The notes under the pieces were generated by a model that saw only the letters and a program-made list of their open reading frames with translations, was not told the DNA's origin and did no database searches. Shown piece by piece: positions 51,903-60,799 of a stretch of DNA of 64,000 nucleotides (positions are counted from its first letter, which is position 1; the number at the start of each line of letters is the position of its first letter). This DNA is from JAFALK01 sp042701975 (lineage in GTDB: Bacteria > Pseudomonadota > Gammaproteobacteria > Burkholderiales > Burkholderiaceae_C): positions 2,666,001-2,730,000 of the forward strand of contig CP170561.1 in assembly GCA_042701975.1 (NCBI GenBank), read 5' to 3'. Made by a program: the position numbers and the translations under genes.

Positions 51903-52790
51903 AGCGCGGTCGAGCAGCACTTCCGCCGCCTCCTCGGCGATGTAGTGCCCGCACGGTAGTGCCTCCCCGCGCACATCGGTCGCCACTCTCCGCCATTCCT
52001 CCAGCGGCCGGAAGCAGCGGTGGACCACGCCTTCTGCACCCCACAGCACGAGCAGCGGCGTGGACAGCATCCGGCCGCCATCCCGATCCGCGCGGTCATG
52101 GACCAGGTCGATGCCGGCGGCGGCGCGGTAGTCCTCGCAGATGCCATGCGCCGTGCCGGGCAGGGCCAGGCAACGGGCGTATTCGGCCAGCGCGCGCGGA
52201 TCGAAAGGCGCCAGGCCGGCGCTGCGGCGGCCCATGACCTCGCGCAGGTAAGCAGCCGGGTCGGCCTCGATCAGGCGCTCGGGCAGCGGCGCCGGCTGGA
52301 TCAGGAAGAACCAGTGCCAATAGGCGCGGGCGAAGGCCTCGCCCGTCTGCTCGTACATGGCCAGGGTCGGGGCGATGTCGAGGAAGACGGCGCGATCCAC
52401 GCGCTCTGGATGGTCGGAGGCCAGGCGGTGCGCCACGCGGGCGCCGCGGTCGTGGGCGAGCAGGCTGAAGCGCTCGAAGCCGAACTGCCGCATCAGCGCC
52501 ACCTGGTCCGCAGCCATCGCGCGCTTGGCATGACTCCCATGATCGACGGCAGCGGCAGGCTTGCTCGAATCACCATAACCGCGCAGATCGGCGGCGACCA
52601 CGGTGAAGTGCTCGGCCAGCTTCGGTGCCACGCGGTGCCAGATGGCGCGGGTCTGCGGGTGGCCGTGCAGCAGCAGCAGGCCCGGCCCCGAGCCGCCGAC
52701 GGAGGCCGCGATCTCGACGCCTTCGCCCACCTCGAAGCGGCCATGCCGGAAGCCGGGGAAAAGTGCTTCGAGCTCGGGGGGTGGGGTCAT
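51870..52790 (-). CDS. alpha/beta hydrolase, haloacetate dehalogenase-like
   Basis: A 306-residue hydrolase close to the fluoroacetate dehalogenase group in length and motifs. HGHPQTRAIWHRV is the oxyanion region, DLRGYGDSSKP follows, the nucleophile is Asp in LLAHDRGARVAHRLA, the region YWHWFFLIQPAPLPE matches the halide-binding His-Trp segment, and the His is in CGHYIAEE. An Asp nucleophile excludes a plain esterase. Substrate not tested; dehalogenase or epoxide-hydrolase-like activity is likely. The start at 52790 was chosen over 52868. Confidence 0.85.
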   Translation of the reverse strand: MTPPPELEALFPGFRHGRFEVGEGVEIAASVGGSGPGLLLLHGHPQTRAIWHRVAPKLAEHFTVVAADLRGYGDSSKPAAAVDHGSHAKRAMAADQVALMRQFGFERFSLLAHDRGARVAHRLASDHPERVDRAVFLDIAPTLAMYEQTGEAFARAYWHWFFLIQPAPLPERLIEADPAAYLREVMGRRSAGLAPFDPRALAEYARCLALPGTAHGICEDYRAAAGIDLVHDRADRDGGRMLSTPLLVLWGAEGVVHRCFRPLEEWRRVATDVRGEALPCGHYIAEEAAEVLLDRALPFLMQRPVG

Positions 52791-52942
52791 GCGAGGGGCT
52801 CCTGCGTTCAGCTTTGCGACAGATGGTACGCACAGCCTGCGATGCTGGTGCGCAGGGCCGGTGAGCACGGCGCTAGGAAATTGCGTACGCGCCGGCCCAA
52901 TACCTTTACATTCGGAAATCAGATCCTGCCGGAGGTGCCGCC

Positions 52943-54502
52943 ATGACCCTGCTCACCCGCCTGAAGATCGGCCCGCGTCTGCTGTTCGGATTTGCGAGCG
53001 TGCTGTTGCTGACGCTGGTCGTCGGCACCTTCGCTGTGAACCGCATCGGCAAGGTCAACGATTCCACCGCCGACCTGGCGACGAACTGGCTGGCGGGCAT
53101 GCGGGCCTTGGGCGAGTATGGCGACGGCATGAGCGACATCCGCCGCGCCGAGGCCATGCACGCCATGGCCAGCGAAGCCGCGGAATTCGAGCTGGAGGAG
53201 CGCAACATCCAGAAGGGCAAGGAGCAGACGGCCCAGGCCTGGAAGCGCTACGCGGTGACGGTGACCACCGAAGAGGAGCGTGTCCTGGTCCGGCAGATCG
53301 AAACCGCGGAGAAGGCCTACTACGACGAGCTGGCCAAGCTGCTGGCCCGTTCGCGCCAGAGCACGACGCCCGAAGCGATCGCCGAAGTGAAGAAGCTGCA
53401 CAAGACCGTGACCAAGGCGGCCTTCGACGCGCTGGATGTCGCGTTGAGCAAGAACATCGAGTTCCAGACCGCCGGCGGCGACGTCGCCTACAAGGATTCC
53501 CAGGACAACTACCAGTCCACGCGCGTGGCCGTGATCGTGCTGCTGCTGCTGGCGATCGCGGTGGGCATGGGCCTCGCGCTGCTGATCACGCGCTCGATCA
53601 CGGCGCCCATCGCACGTGCCGTGGAAGTGGCCCAGACCGTGGCCGACGGCGATCTGACGTCAAACATCCAGGTGAACACGCAAGACGAGACCGGCCAGCT
53701 GCTCACGGCGCTGAAGAAGATGAACGAGAACCTGGTGCGCCTGGTCGGCCAGGTGCGCAACAGCTCCGATTCCATCGCCACCGGCTCGGCCGAGATCGCC
53801 AGCGGCAATGCCGACCTGAGCCAGCGCACGGAAGAGCAGGCCAGCAACCTCGAAGAGACCGCGGCCTCGATGGAACAGCTCACGGCCACCGTCCAGCAGA
53901 ACGCCGACACGGCACGCCGCGCCACCGAGCTGGCCAGTGGTGCAGCCGGCGCGGCCGAGCAGGGCGGGCGCGTGGTGAGCCAGGTGGTGTCGACCATGGA
54001 CGAGATCACCGACAGCAGCCGCAAGATTGGCGACATCATCGGCGTGATCGACGGCATCGCCTTCCAGACCAATATCCTGGCGCTGAACGCGGCGGTGGAA
54101 GCGGCACGCGCAGGCGAACAGGGGCGCGGCTTCGCGGTGGTCGCTTCTGAAGTGCGCAGCCTGGCCCAGCGTTCGGCGCAGGCGGCCAAGGAGATCAAGA
54201 ACCTGATCGGCGCCAGCACCGAAAAGGTGGAGAACGGCGCACGCCTGGTCAACGCGGCGGGCGAGTCCATGAACACCATCGTCACGCAGGTCAAGAACGT
54301 GAACGACCTGATGCGCGAGATCAGCGCGGCCAGCGTCGAGCAGAGCAGCGGCATCGGCCAGATCGGCGATGCGGTCAACCAGCTTGACCAGGTCACGCAA
54401 CAGAACGCCGCGCTCGTCGAGGAGAGCGCGGCCGCCGCGGAAAGCCTCAAGCAGCAGGCGGCCAGCCTGACGCAGCTGGTCTCGACGTTCCGCCTGCGCT
54501 GA
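52943..54502 (+). CDS. methyl-accepting chemotaxis protein
   Basis: A 519-residue receptor. Membrane segments lie at about 11-32 and 193-215, enclosing a four-helix-bundle ligand domain of about 160 residues. HAMP follows, then the signalling domain with the conserved hairpin tip IIGVIDGIAFQTNILALNAA and EAARAGEQGRGFAVVASEVR. No C-terminal CheR-docking pentapeptide (the chain ends TFRLR). GGAGG precedes the start. Ligand unknown; orphan from other chemotaxis genes. Confidence 0.95.
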   Translation: MTLLTRLKIGPRLLFGFASVLLLTLVVGTFAVNRIGKVNDSTADLATNWLAGMRALGEYGDGMSDIRRAEAMHAMASEAAEFELEERNIQKGKEQTAQAWKRYAVTVTTEEERVLVRQIETAEKAYYDELAKLLARSRQSTTPEAIAEVKKLHKTVTKAAFDALDVALSKNIEFQTAGGDVAYKDSQDNYQSTRVAVIVLLLLAIAVGMGLALLITRSITAPIARAVEVAQTVADGDLTSNIQVNTQDETGQLLTALKKMNENLVRLVGQVRNSSDSIATGSAEIASGNADLSQRTEEQASNLEETAASMEQLTATVQQNADTARRATELASGAAGAAEQGGRVVSQVVSTMDEITDSSRKIGDIIGVIDGIAFQTNILALNAAVEAARAGEQGRGFAVVASEVRSLAQRSAQAAKEIKNLIGASTEKVENGARLVNAAGESMNTIVTQVKNVNDLMREISAASVEQSSGIGQIGDAVNQLDQVTQQNAALVEESAAAAESLKQQAASLTQLVSTFRLR

Positions 54503-54514
54503 TTCTTCTTCCGA

Positions 54515-56842
54515 TCAGGCTTTGCCGAGCTGGTCCCGCAGCGGTAGCTGCCGGATCCGCTTGCCTGAGGCCGCGAAGATCGCGTTCATCAGGGCCGGCG
54601 GCACCGGGCCCATCGCGGGTTCGCCCACGCCGCCGAGCGGCTGATCGAACCCGCTCGACGGCATGATGTGCACGGCGATCTTCTTGGGTGCCTCGTACAG
54701 CCGCGCGATCTCGTAGTCGTGGTAGTTGCTCTGCTCCACGCGGCCGTTCTTGAAGGTGATCTCGCTGTGCAGCGCGTGGCTCAGCGCCATCATGCAGGCG
54801 CCCTCGATCTGCGAGCGGATGCGGTCGGGGTTGATGGCCGGGCCGCAGTCGACGGCCACGTCGATGCGCGGGATGCTCAAGGCGCCCTTGGGTCCGACGA
54901 CGACCTCGGCCACGACGGCCATGTAGGTCACGAAGCTGTAGTTCGCGGCCAGGCCCAGACCACGGCCCTTGGGCATTTTGCGGCCCCAGCCGGCTTCCTT
55001 GGTCACGCGCTCGATCACGCCGCGCAGCCGGCCGGTGTCGACCGGATAGACCTGCGGCGATTCGCCGTGGTTCCAGTCGTCGCCCATGCTCGGCGGCGCG
55101 ATCTGCCGCGCAGGGCCGATCAGTTCGAGCAGGAAGTCCCGGTGATCGCGCTTGACCGCATGCGCCAGCTCGGCCACGAAGCACTGCGCTGCGAAGGCAT
55201 GCTGGATGTTGTTCACCGAACGCAGCCAGCCGATGCGCGTGTGGGCCGTGGCGGCCGGGTTCTCGATCCGGATGTTCGGGATCGCATAGGGGATGTTGAT
55301 CAGCCCCAGGCCGAGCTCGAAGGTCGCCAACTGCTTGGGATCGGGCGCGAAGATGGAGAAGATGGTGGGCTCCGCCGCGCGCTGCAGCCAGGCCGTGACC
55401 TTGCCCTTGGCGTCGAGCCCGGCCTCCAGGTGCTGGGCGGTGACGGTGTGGAAGTAGTCGTTGTGCAGATCGTCCTCGCGGGTCCAGGTGACCTGCACGG
55501 GCGCGCCCTGCATGGCCTGCGAGAGCAGCGCTGCCTCCACCGCGAAGTCGGGCTTGGACTTGCGGCCGAAACCGCCGCCGAGCAGGGTGACGTTGACGGT
55601 CACCTTGTCCATGCCCAGGCCCAGGCGCTTGGCCACGCGCTCGCGGGCGGCCTGCGGTGATTGCACGGAGGTCCAGACCTCGCACTTGCCGTCGGCGATG
55701 CGCGCCACGGCCGAAGGCGGCTCCATCGTGGCATGGGCCAGGTGCGGCACGTAGTAGCCGGCTGTCACGCGCTTGGCGGCCTTCTTGAGCGCGCCTTCGG
55801 CATCGCCGTCGTTGCGCACCACCTTGCCGCCGGGCTTGGACACGGCCGCCTCCAGCTCGCGGCGGAAGGCGACCGAGTCGTAGCTGGCGTGCGGGCCGTC
55901 GTCCCACTGGATCTTCAGCGCCTCGCGGCCCTTGATGGCGGACCAGGTGTCCTTGGCGATCACGGCCACGCCGCCGAGCGGCTGGAATTCGGACGGCGGC
56001 GGCGGGCTTTCCAGCTGCAAGATCTTGACCACGCCGGGCACCTTGAGCGCATCGGCCGTGTCCACGGACTTGACTTTGCCGCCCAGCACCGGCGGCCGCG
56101 CGATCACGGCAAAGAGCTGACCGGCCAGGCGCGTGTCGATGCCGTACTGCGAGCGGCCGGTGACGATGACCTCGGCATCCACGAGGCCGCTGTCTTGCTT
56201 GCCGATGTAGCGGAACTCCTGCGGGCTCTTGAGCCTGAGCGCGTCGCGCGCCGGCACCTCGAGCTTGGCGGCGGCTTCGGCCAGCGCGCCGTAGCCCAGG
56301 CTTCTCCCGCTGGCCTTGTGCGTGACCATGTGGTTGCCGGCCTTCACCTCGGCCACGGGAACGCCCCAGGCCTGCGCGGCGGCCAGCTCCAGCATCGTGC
56401 GGGCGGCGGCGCCGCAGCGGCGCATGGGCATGAACCAGTGGCGCATGCTGCGCGAGCCGTCGGTGTCTTGGTTGCCGTATCGCTCTTCATCGCCGGGCGC
56501 CTGCACGACCTTGCACTTCGCCCAGTCGGCTTCGAGCTCGTCGGCCAGCACGCGGGGCAGGCTGGTGCGCACGCCCTGACCCATCTCCGAGCGGTTGACG
56601 ACGATGCTGACCGTGCCGTCCGCCGCGATGGCGACGAAGATCTTCGGGCTGTCGCGCAGGCCTTGCGGCATGGCGTCGCCGCCGTACTTCTTGGGCTCGT
56701 CGGCACCGGCACTGTCGGGCAGCCCGACTGCGAGGACCAGGCCCGTGAGCGGCAGGCCTTTCAGCAGGCTGCGGCGGCTGATGCCTACGGCTTCATCAGG
56801 AGTCTGCGATTGCAGCAGCGAGCGGGGAATGAAGGCGTTCAT
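54515..56842 (-). CDS. molybdopterin-dependent oxidoreductase large subunit (IorB-like)
   Basis: A 775-residue protein of the xanthine-oxidase family, isoquinoline-1-oxidoreductase beta-type. A Tat signal (SRRSLLKGLPLTGLVLA) shows export to the periplasm as a folded complex. Conserved parts are GQGVRTSLPRVLADELEADW, GGGFGRKSKPDF and the catalytic Glu in GVGEPAMGPVPPA. It overlaps the iron-sulfur subunit by 4 nt. Probably oxidises an aldehyde or N-heterocycle; no cytochrome subunit is adjacent. Confidence 0.92.
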   Translation of the reverse strand: MNAFIPRSLLQSQTPDEAVGISRRSLLKGLPLTGLVLAVGLPDSAGADEPKKYGGDAMPQGLRDSPKIFVAIAADGTVSIVVNRSEMGQGVRTSLPRVLADELEADWAKCKVVQAPGDEERYGNQDTDGSRSMRHWFMPMRRCGAAARTMLELAAAQAWGVPVAEVKAGNHMVTHKASGRSLGYGALAEAAAKLEVPARDALRLKSPQEFRYIGKQDSGLVDAEVIVTGRSQYGIDTRLAGQLFAVIARPPVLGGKVKSVDTADALKVPGVVKILQLESPPPPSEFQPLGGVAVIAKDTWSAIKGREALKIQWDDGPHASYDSVAFRRELEAAVSKPGGKVVRNDGDAEGALKKAAKRVTAGYYVPHLAHATMEPPSAVARIADGKCEVWTSVQSPQAARERVAKRLGLGMDKVTVNVTLLGGGFGRKSKPDFAVEAALLSQAMQGAPVQVTWTREDDLHNDYFHTVTAQHLEAGLDAKGKVTAWLQRAAEPTIFSIFAPDPKQLATFELGLGLINIPYAIPNIRIENPAATAHTRIGWLRSVNNIQHAFAAQCFVAELAHAVKRDHRDFLLELIGPARQIAPPSMGDDWNHGESPQVYPVDTGRLRGVIERVTKEAGWGRKMPKGRGLGLAANYSFVTYMAVVAEVVVGPKGALSIPRIDVAVDCGPAINPDRIRSQIEGACMMALSHALHSEITFKNGRVEQSNYHDYEIARLYEAPKKIAVHIMPSSGFDQPLGGVGEPAMGPVPPALMNAIFAASGKRIRQLPLRDQLGKA

Positions 56843-57306
56843 GCGGCACCGCCTTCCAGACCGGCGGCCGTCTTGATGGCGCTGCGGATGCGCGTGTAGG
56901 TGCCGCAGCGGCAGAGATTGCCGCTCATGGCGTCGTCGATGTCCTTGTCCGTCGGCTTCGGCTTCTTCGTGAGCAGGGCCGTAGCGCTCATGATCTGGCC
57001 GGCCTGGCAGTAGCCGCATTGAGGCACGCCGATCTTCATCCAGGCTTCCTGCACGGCCTTGCCGGTCTTGCTGGCGCCGACGCCTTCGATCGTGACGATG
57101 GCCTTGCCCTTGGCGGCCGAGACCGGTGTCTGGCAGGCGCGGCTGGGTTCGCCGTCCAGGTGCACAGTGCAGGCGCCGCACAGCGCCATGCCGCAGCCGA
57201 ACTTGGTCCCCGTCATGCCCAGATGGTCGCGCAGCACCCACAGCAGCGGCGTGTCGTCACTCGCCTCCACGTTCACTGACTTGCCATTGATTTGTAGGGT
57301 GGTCAT
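56839..57306 (-). CDS. [2Fe-2S] subunit of the molybdenum oxidoreductase (IorA-like)
   Basis: A 155-residue protein with two [2Fe-2S] sites: a ferredoxin-like one (CGMALCGACTVHL plus a later Cys) and a C-terminal one (QCGYCQAGQIM and LCRCGTYTRI). It passes electrons from the molybdenum centre. The start at 57306 follows GAGGAG. Coupled to the large subunit gene. Confidence 0.95.
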   Translation of the reverse strand: MTTLQINGKSVNVEASDDTPLLWVLRDHLGMTGTKFGCGMALCGACTVHLDGEPSRACQTPVSAAKGKAIVTIEGVGASKTGKAVQEAWMKIGVPQCGYCQAGQIMSATALLTKKPKPTDKDIDDAMSGNLCRCGTYTRIRSAIKTAAGLEGGAA

Positions 57307-57390
57307 CGAGGTCTCCTCAATTGAAGGCCCCGTGACTGTCCTACCAAATGAAGGCAAGCGGCAATACCCCTGCGGCCCGCTCCACTTCTT

Positions 57391-58338
57391 TCAGATCCGT
57401 TTGCCAACAGTGTTCAAACTGAGTGTGGAAGGCCACCACCAGGAGGTGTCCGGCGGCTCTACCGGCTGGGGCAGGGCGGCGGACGACAGCCGGATCACGT
57501 GGCGCCGGCTCTTGCGTACGAAATCGATCTCGGCCTTGTGCTTCTCCAGGAAGAGCTCGCGGAAGGAGCCGTCGCGCAGGATGTTGCGCAGGCCGGCCTC
57601 CAGCGCCTGGGCCAGCGGTTCGTTGCCGCGCCGCACCCAGAACCAGATCGGGTAGTCGTAGTAGAGCGTGTGGGTCGGCTCGATCGCCAGTTGGGGGGTT
57701 AACTCGGCATTCGCGCGCATCTCAGCAAAGACCTCATTGGCGCCGCGCGAGAGCGCCTCGAAGCGGCCGGTGGCCAGCATCTGGTAGAGCTTGCTGGCGC
57801 TGCTGACCAACTCCAGGTGCATGCCGTTGCCCTGCATGATCGGCACGTCGGCCCATTGCTGATGCGTGCCGTAGCGGACCTTGTGCAGGATCTCCTCGTC
57901 CGTCATGCGGCTGAAGCGGTCCACGTCCTCGCGCCGCACCACCAGCACGCGCAGGCCGATCAGGCCCTTGAGCAGATCGACGCGGATCGGCCGCAGATGG
58001 GCCATGCGCTGCGCGGTGATGCCGAAGGCGCCGATGTCCGCCTGCCCGTCCTGCAGCAGCAGCTCGGTGCGGCCCTGCGTGACAGTCTCGGCGCCGGCTT
58101 CTTCGATGCGCATGGAGCGCCAGGGCTCGGGGGCGGCGGCCAGCGTCAGGCGCAGCACGTCCCAGCGGAAGTCCACCGCCGAGCCGCCGGGGAAGACACG
58201 CAGCGCGATCGCGCTGGGCGTGCTGGCCCGAACGGCGGACGCGGCCGGCGCAAGGGCCAGGCCGCCCAGCAGATCGCGGCGTCGGAGCATGCCTGCTGCG
58301 CCTTGCGCAAGAGCTTCGCGGGTCGCCCGTTCGGTCAT
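57391..58338 (-). CDS. orphan periplasmic substrate-binding-like protein
   Basis: A 315-residue protein related to solute-binding family 3 (amino-acid type). A Tat-like leader (RRRDLLGGLALAPAASA) is followed by a two-lobe fold with LLQDGQADIGAFG and GTHQQWADVP. No ABC permease or ATPase lies nearby, and the C-terminal 45 residues run longer than usual. It may be a stand-alone sensor or scavenging protein. The start at 58290 (MLRRRD) is an equally good choice. Confidence 0.72.
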   Translation of the reverse strand: MTERATREALAQGAAGMLRRRDLLGGLALAPAASAVRASTPSAIALRVFPGGSAVDFRWDVLRLTLAAAPEPWRSMRIEEAGAETVTQGRTELLLQDGQADIGAFGITAQRMAHLRPIRVDLLKGLIGLRVLVVRREDVDRFSRMTDEEILHKVRYGTHQQWADVPIMQGNGMHLELVSSASKLYQMLATGRFEALSRGANEVFAEMRANAELTPQLAIEPTHTLYYDYPIWFWVRRGNEPLAQALEAGLRNILRDGSFRELFLEKHKAEIDFVRKSRRHVIRLSSAALPQPVEPPDTSWWWPSTLSLNTVGKRI

Positions 58339-58440
58339 GGCTGTGCCGCCACGCCGGCCGTGGCGGATGTGTTTGCGCTGATTCTGCCGCGTGCCGAGCC
58401 CGCCGGGGGCGTCTTTTCCGTTCAGCAGGTGGTCGTCGCC

Positions 58441-59472
58441 CTATCCGTCGGCCAGACCCGCCAGGCGTGCCTTGACCGTTGCCACGAGCGGCTCGATGGC
58501 CGAGGGAGGGAAGGGGGACACGCTGCTGACGTTGATCTCGCAGAGCACGTAGCGTTCGGGATCTTCGGCCGTCGGCTCGCCGAACATGAAGTCGCAGTCC
58601 CAGAGCAGGGGCAGCTGATGGCGAGCGAGCCCCACGCACTGGTGCAGTTGCTCGATCCATCGCGTCTCGAGTCGTTGCCTGAGAAGCTGGAACTGCGGCA
58701 GCTCGGGCGGGTGATAGAGCCTCGGGCCGGGTGTTGGAGCGGGCTCGTTGGCTGTGGCCGGGAACAAGGCGTTGACGGCCTGATGTCCGAAGCCGGCCAC
58801 CCGGTCCCCGACCAGGTAGGCGCGCACCATGCCGTCCACCAGACGGGGCTGCCAAGCCTGGTCGATCATGTGGCCGCCGCTCTCGGGCTCGAAGTACGGG
58901 GCGAGCCGCTCCAGCAGCGCCGGCAGGGAGAGCAGCTCTTCCTCGCTGCCGCGTTGCGCGTGCCGAACCTTGAGCAGCGACGAGCCAGCGAGAGCCTCGA
59001 TGCGCCAGACGCCGATGCCGCTGTGGCCGCGATGCTGCTTGAGCACGCGCGGGCCTTGGACGAGCCGCTGCGGCAACTCTTCGGCCAGCTGGGCGAGGCT
59101 GTCCACACGAACGACATCGCTGCCGAAGGGCAGCTCGCGCACGTCCACCAACACGTCCTTGGTGCCGAGGCGCAGGATCACGTCCGGGTGCGTGCTGACG
59201 AACACGCCGGTGCCGGCCGCTTCACGCAGCACGGCGTCAAGCCGGTCACGTCGACGGCCGGACTCGATGGGGTTGCACCAGACCAGCACGCCGTCAACGC
59301 CGCGGAGCTGAGCTGCCACTTCTTCTGCGAAATCGTCGTGATAGACCGCCGGCTCGGCGGCCACACCCGCGGCCGCGAAGGCCTCGAACAGCGCGGCGAA
59401 GCGGCTCTCCGCAGGATCGTTGCGATCTCGCGTGGCACGGTCGCCGGGATAGAGAAGGGCGAGGGAGGGCAT
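58441..59472 (-). CDS. Cj0069 family protein (ATP-grasp-like)
   Basis: A 343-residue protein of the uncharacterised Cj0069 family. An N-terminal Rossmann-like part (LALLYPGDRATR) leads to GTKDVLVDV, VLKQHRGHSGIGVWRI and a C-terminal CDFMFGEP-x-EINVSSVSPFPPS, the order and residues expected of an ATP-grasp ligase core. The reaction is unknown. It lies 44 nt after the tartrate dehydratase gene on the same strand. Confidence 0.82.
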   Translation of the reverse strand: MPSLALLYPGDRATRDRNDPAESRFAALFEAFAAAGVAAEPAVYHDDFAEEVAAQLRGVDGVLVWCNPIESGRRRDRLDAVLREAAGTGVFVSTHPDVILRLGTKDVLVDVRELPFGSDVVRVDSLAQLAEELPQRLVQGPRVLKQHRGHSGIGVWRIEALAGSSLLKVRHAQRGSEEELLSLPALLERLAPYFEPESGGHMIDQAWQPRLVDGMVRAYLVGDRVAGFGHQAVNALFPATANEPAPTPGPRLYHPPELPQFQLLRQRLETRWIEQLHQCVGLARHQLPLLWDCDFMFGEPTAEDPERYVLCEINVSSVSPFPPSAIEPLVATVKARLAGLADG

Positions 59473-59516
59473 CCAGGTTTCCTTACGTCTACCCTAAGGC
59501 CCTTGTCGCTCACGCG

Positions 59517-60683
59517 TCAAGCCGAGAGGGCCTGCATCGCCCGGAACAGGTCCGCCTTGCCTTCGAAGCCGATACCGGGCAGATCGGGCAGGGTGACGAA
59601 GCTGTTCTCCACCTTCACGCCGTCGGGGAAGCCGCCGAAGGGCTGGAACAGGTCTGGGTAGCTCTCGTTGCCGCCCAGCCCCAGGCCGGCCGCGATGTTG
59701 AGCGACATCTGGTGGCCGCCGTGTGGGATGCAGCGGCTGGCGGACCAGCCGTGCTCATTGAGCATGTCCAGCGTGCGCAGGTACTCGACCAGGCCGTAGC
59801 TCAGCGCGCAGTCGAACTGCAACCAGTCGCGGTCCGGGCGCATGCCGCCGTAGCGGATCAGGTTGCGTGCGTCCTGCATGGAGAACAGGTTCTCGCCCGT
59901 GGCCATCGGGTTCTTGTAGTAGTTGCGCAGCGTGGCCTGCAGCTCGAAGTCCAGCGGGTCGCCGGCCTCCTCGTACCAGAAGAGGTCGTATTGCGAGAGC
60001 GCCTTGGCGTAGGCGATGGCCGTGTCCAGGTCGAAGCGGCCATTGGCGTCCACGCAGAGCTTCTGGCCGTCTTGCAGCACGGAGAGGACAGAGTCGATGC
60101 GGCGCAGGTCTTCGTCCAGCGAAGCGCCGCCGATCTTCTTCTTCACGACCGTGTAGCCGCGGTCGATGTAGCTCTTCATCTCGTCCTTGAGCTTGCCGTG
60201 GTCCTGGCCCGGGTAGTAGTAGCCGCCGGCGGCGTAGACGAAAACCTTGCGGTTGGGCGTGCCATTGCCGTAGCGCTCGGCCAGCAGTTGGAACAGCGGC
60301 TTGCCTTCGATCTTGGCCACTGCATCCCACACGGCCATGTCGATGGTGCCGATGGCCACCGAGCGCTCGCCGTGACCGCCGGGCTTCTCGTTGGTGAACA
60401 TCGCGTTCCAGACCTTGTGCGGGTCGAGGTTGCGGCCCGTGTCGTCGAGCAGCGAATCGGGTGCGGCTTCCAGGATGCGCGGGATGAAGCGCTCGCGCAT
60501 CAGCTTGCCCTGGCCGTAGCGGCCGTTGGAGTTGAAGCCGTAGCCGACCACGGGCTTGCCGTCGCGGATCACATCGGTGATGACCGCAACAAGGCTCAGG
60601 GTCATCTTGCTAAAGTCGATGTAGGCATTGCGGATGGGCGAACTGATCGGCAGCGTCTGCTCGCGGATTTCGACGATCTTCAT
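59517..60683 (-). CDS. tarD: D(-)-tartrate dehydratase
   Basis: A 388-residue enolase-superfamily enzyme closely resembling the characterised Bradyrhizobium enzyme (389 residues) along its whole length. It converts D-tartrate to oxaloacetate with Mg2+. Metal ligands are Asp in CVDANGR, Glu in YEEAGDPLD and Glu in ATGENLFS. The catalytic Lys pair is in the KKKIGGAS segment (181-183) and the His in RCIPHGGHQMSL. First gene of its run, divergent from a LysR gene that is the likely regulator. Confidence 0.93.
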   Translation of the reverse strand: MKIVEIREQTLPISSPIRNAYIDFSKMTLSLVAVITDVIRDGKPVVGYGFNSNGRYGQGKLMRERFIPRILEAAPDSLLDDTGRNLDPHKVWNAMFTNEKPGGHGERSVAIGTIDMAVWDAVAKIEGKPLFQLLAERYGNGTPNRKVFVYAAGGYYYPGQDHGKLKDEMKSYIDRGYTVVKKKIGGASLDEDLRRIDSVLSVLQDGQKLCVDANGRFDLDTAIAYAKALSQYDLFWYEEAGDPLDFELQATLRNYYKNPMATGENLFSMQDARNLIRYGGMRPDRDWLQFDCALSYGLVEYLRTLDMLNEHGWSASRCIPHGGHQMSLNIAAGLGLGGNESYPDLFQPFGGFPDGVKVENSFVTLPDLPGIGFEGKADLFRAMQALSA

Positions 60684-60760
60684 GGGTGGTCTCCAGGGAA
60701 AGTGCGCTCATGATCACGATTCGCACGCGCTGCGGCCAATGCTCATTTCTTCGACTTTGA

Positions 60761-60773
60761 TGCTTTGAAAGCA
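60761..60773. promoter_or_regulatory. candidate LysR box (T-N11-A) before tarD
   Basis: The palindrome TGCTTT-G-AAAGCA is an exact T-N11-A box. It lies between the divergent tarD (start 60683) and LysR (start 60800) genes. Position suggests binding by that LysR. Confidence 0.55.
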
Positions 60774-60799
60774 CCGCCCATTTCGTGTCCCCGTTCCGC

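Noticed and set aside
54447..55907. 486-codon minus-strand open frame
   Set aside because: Different frame inside the molybdenum oxidoreductase gene; Arg/Gly/Ala-rich shadow.
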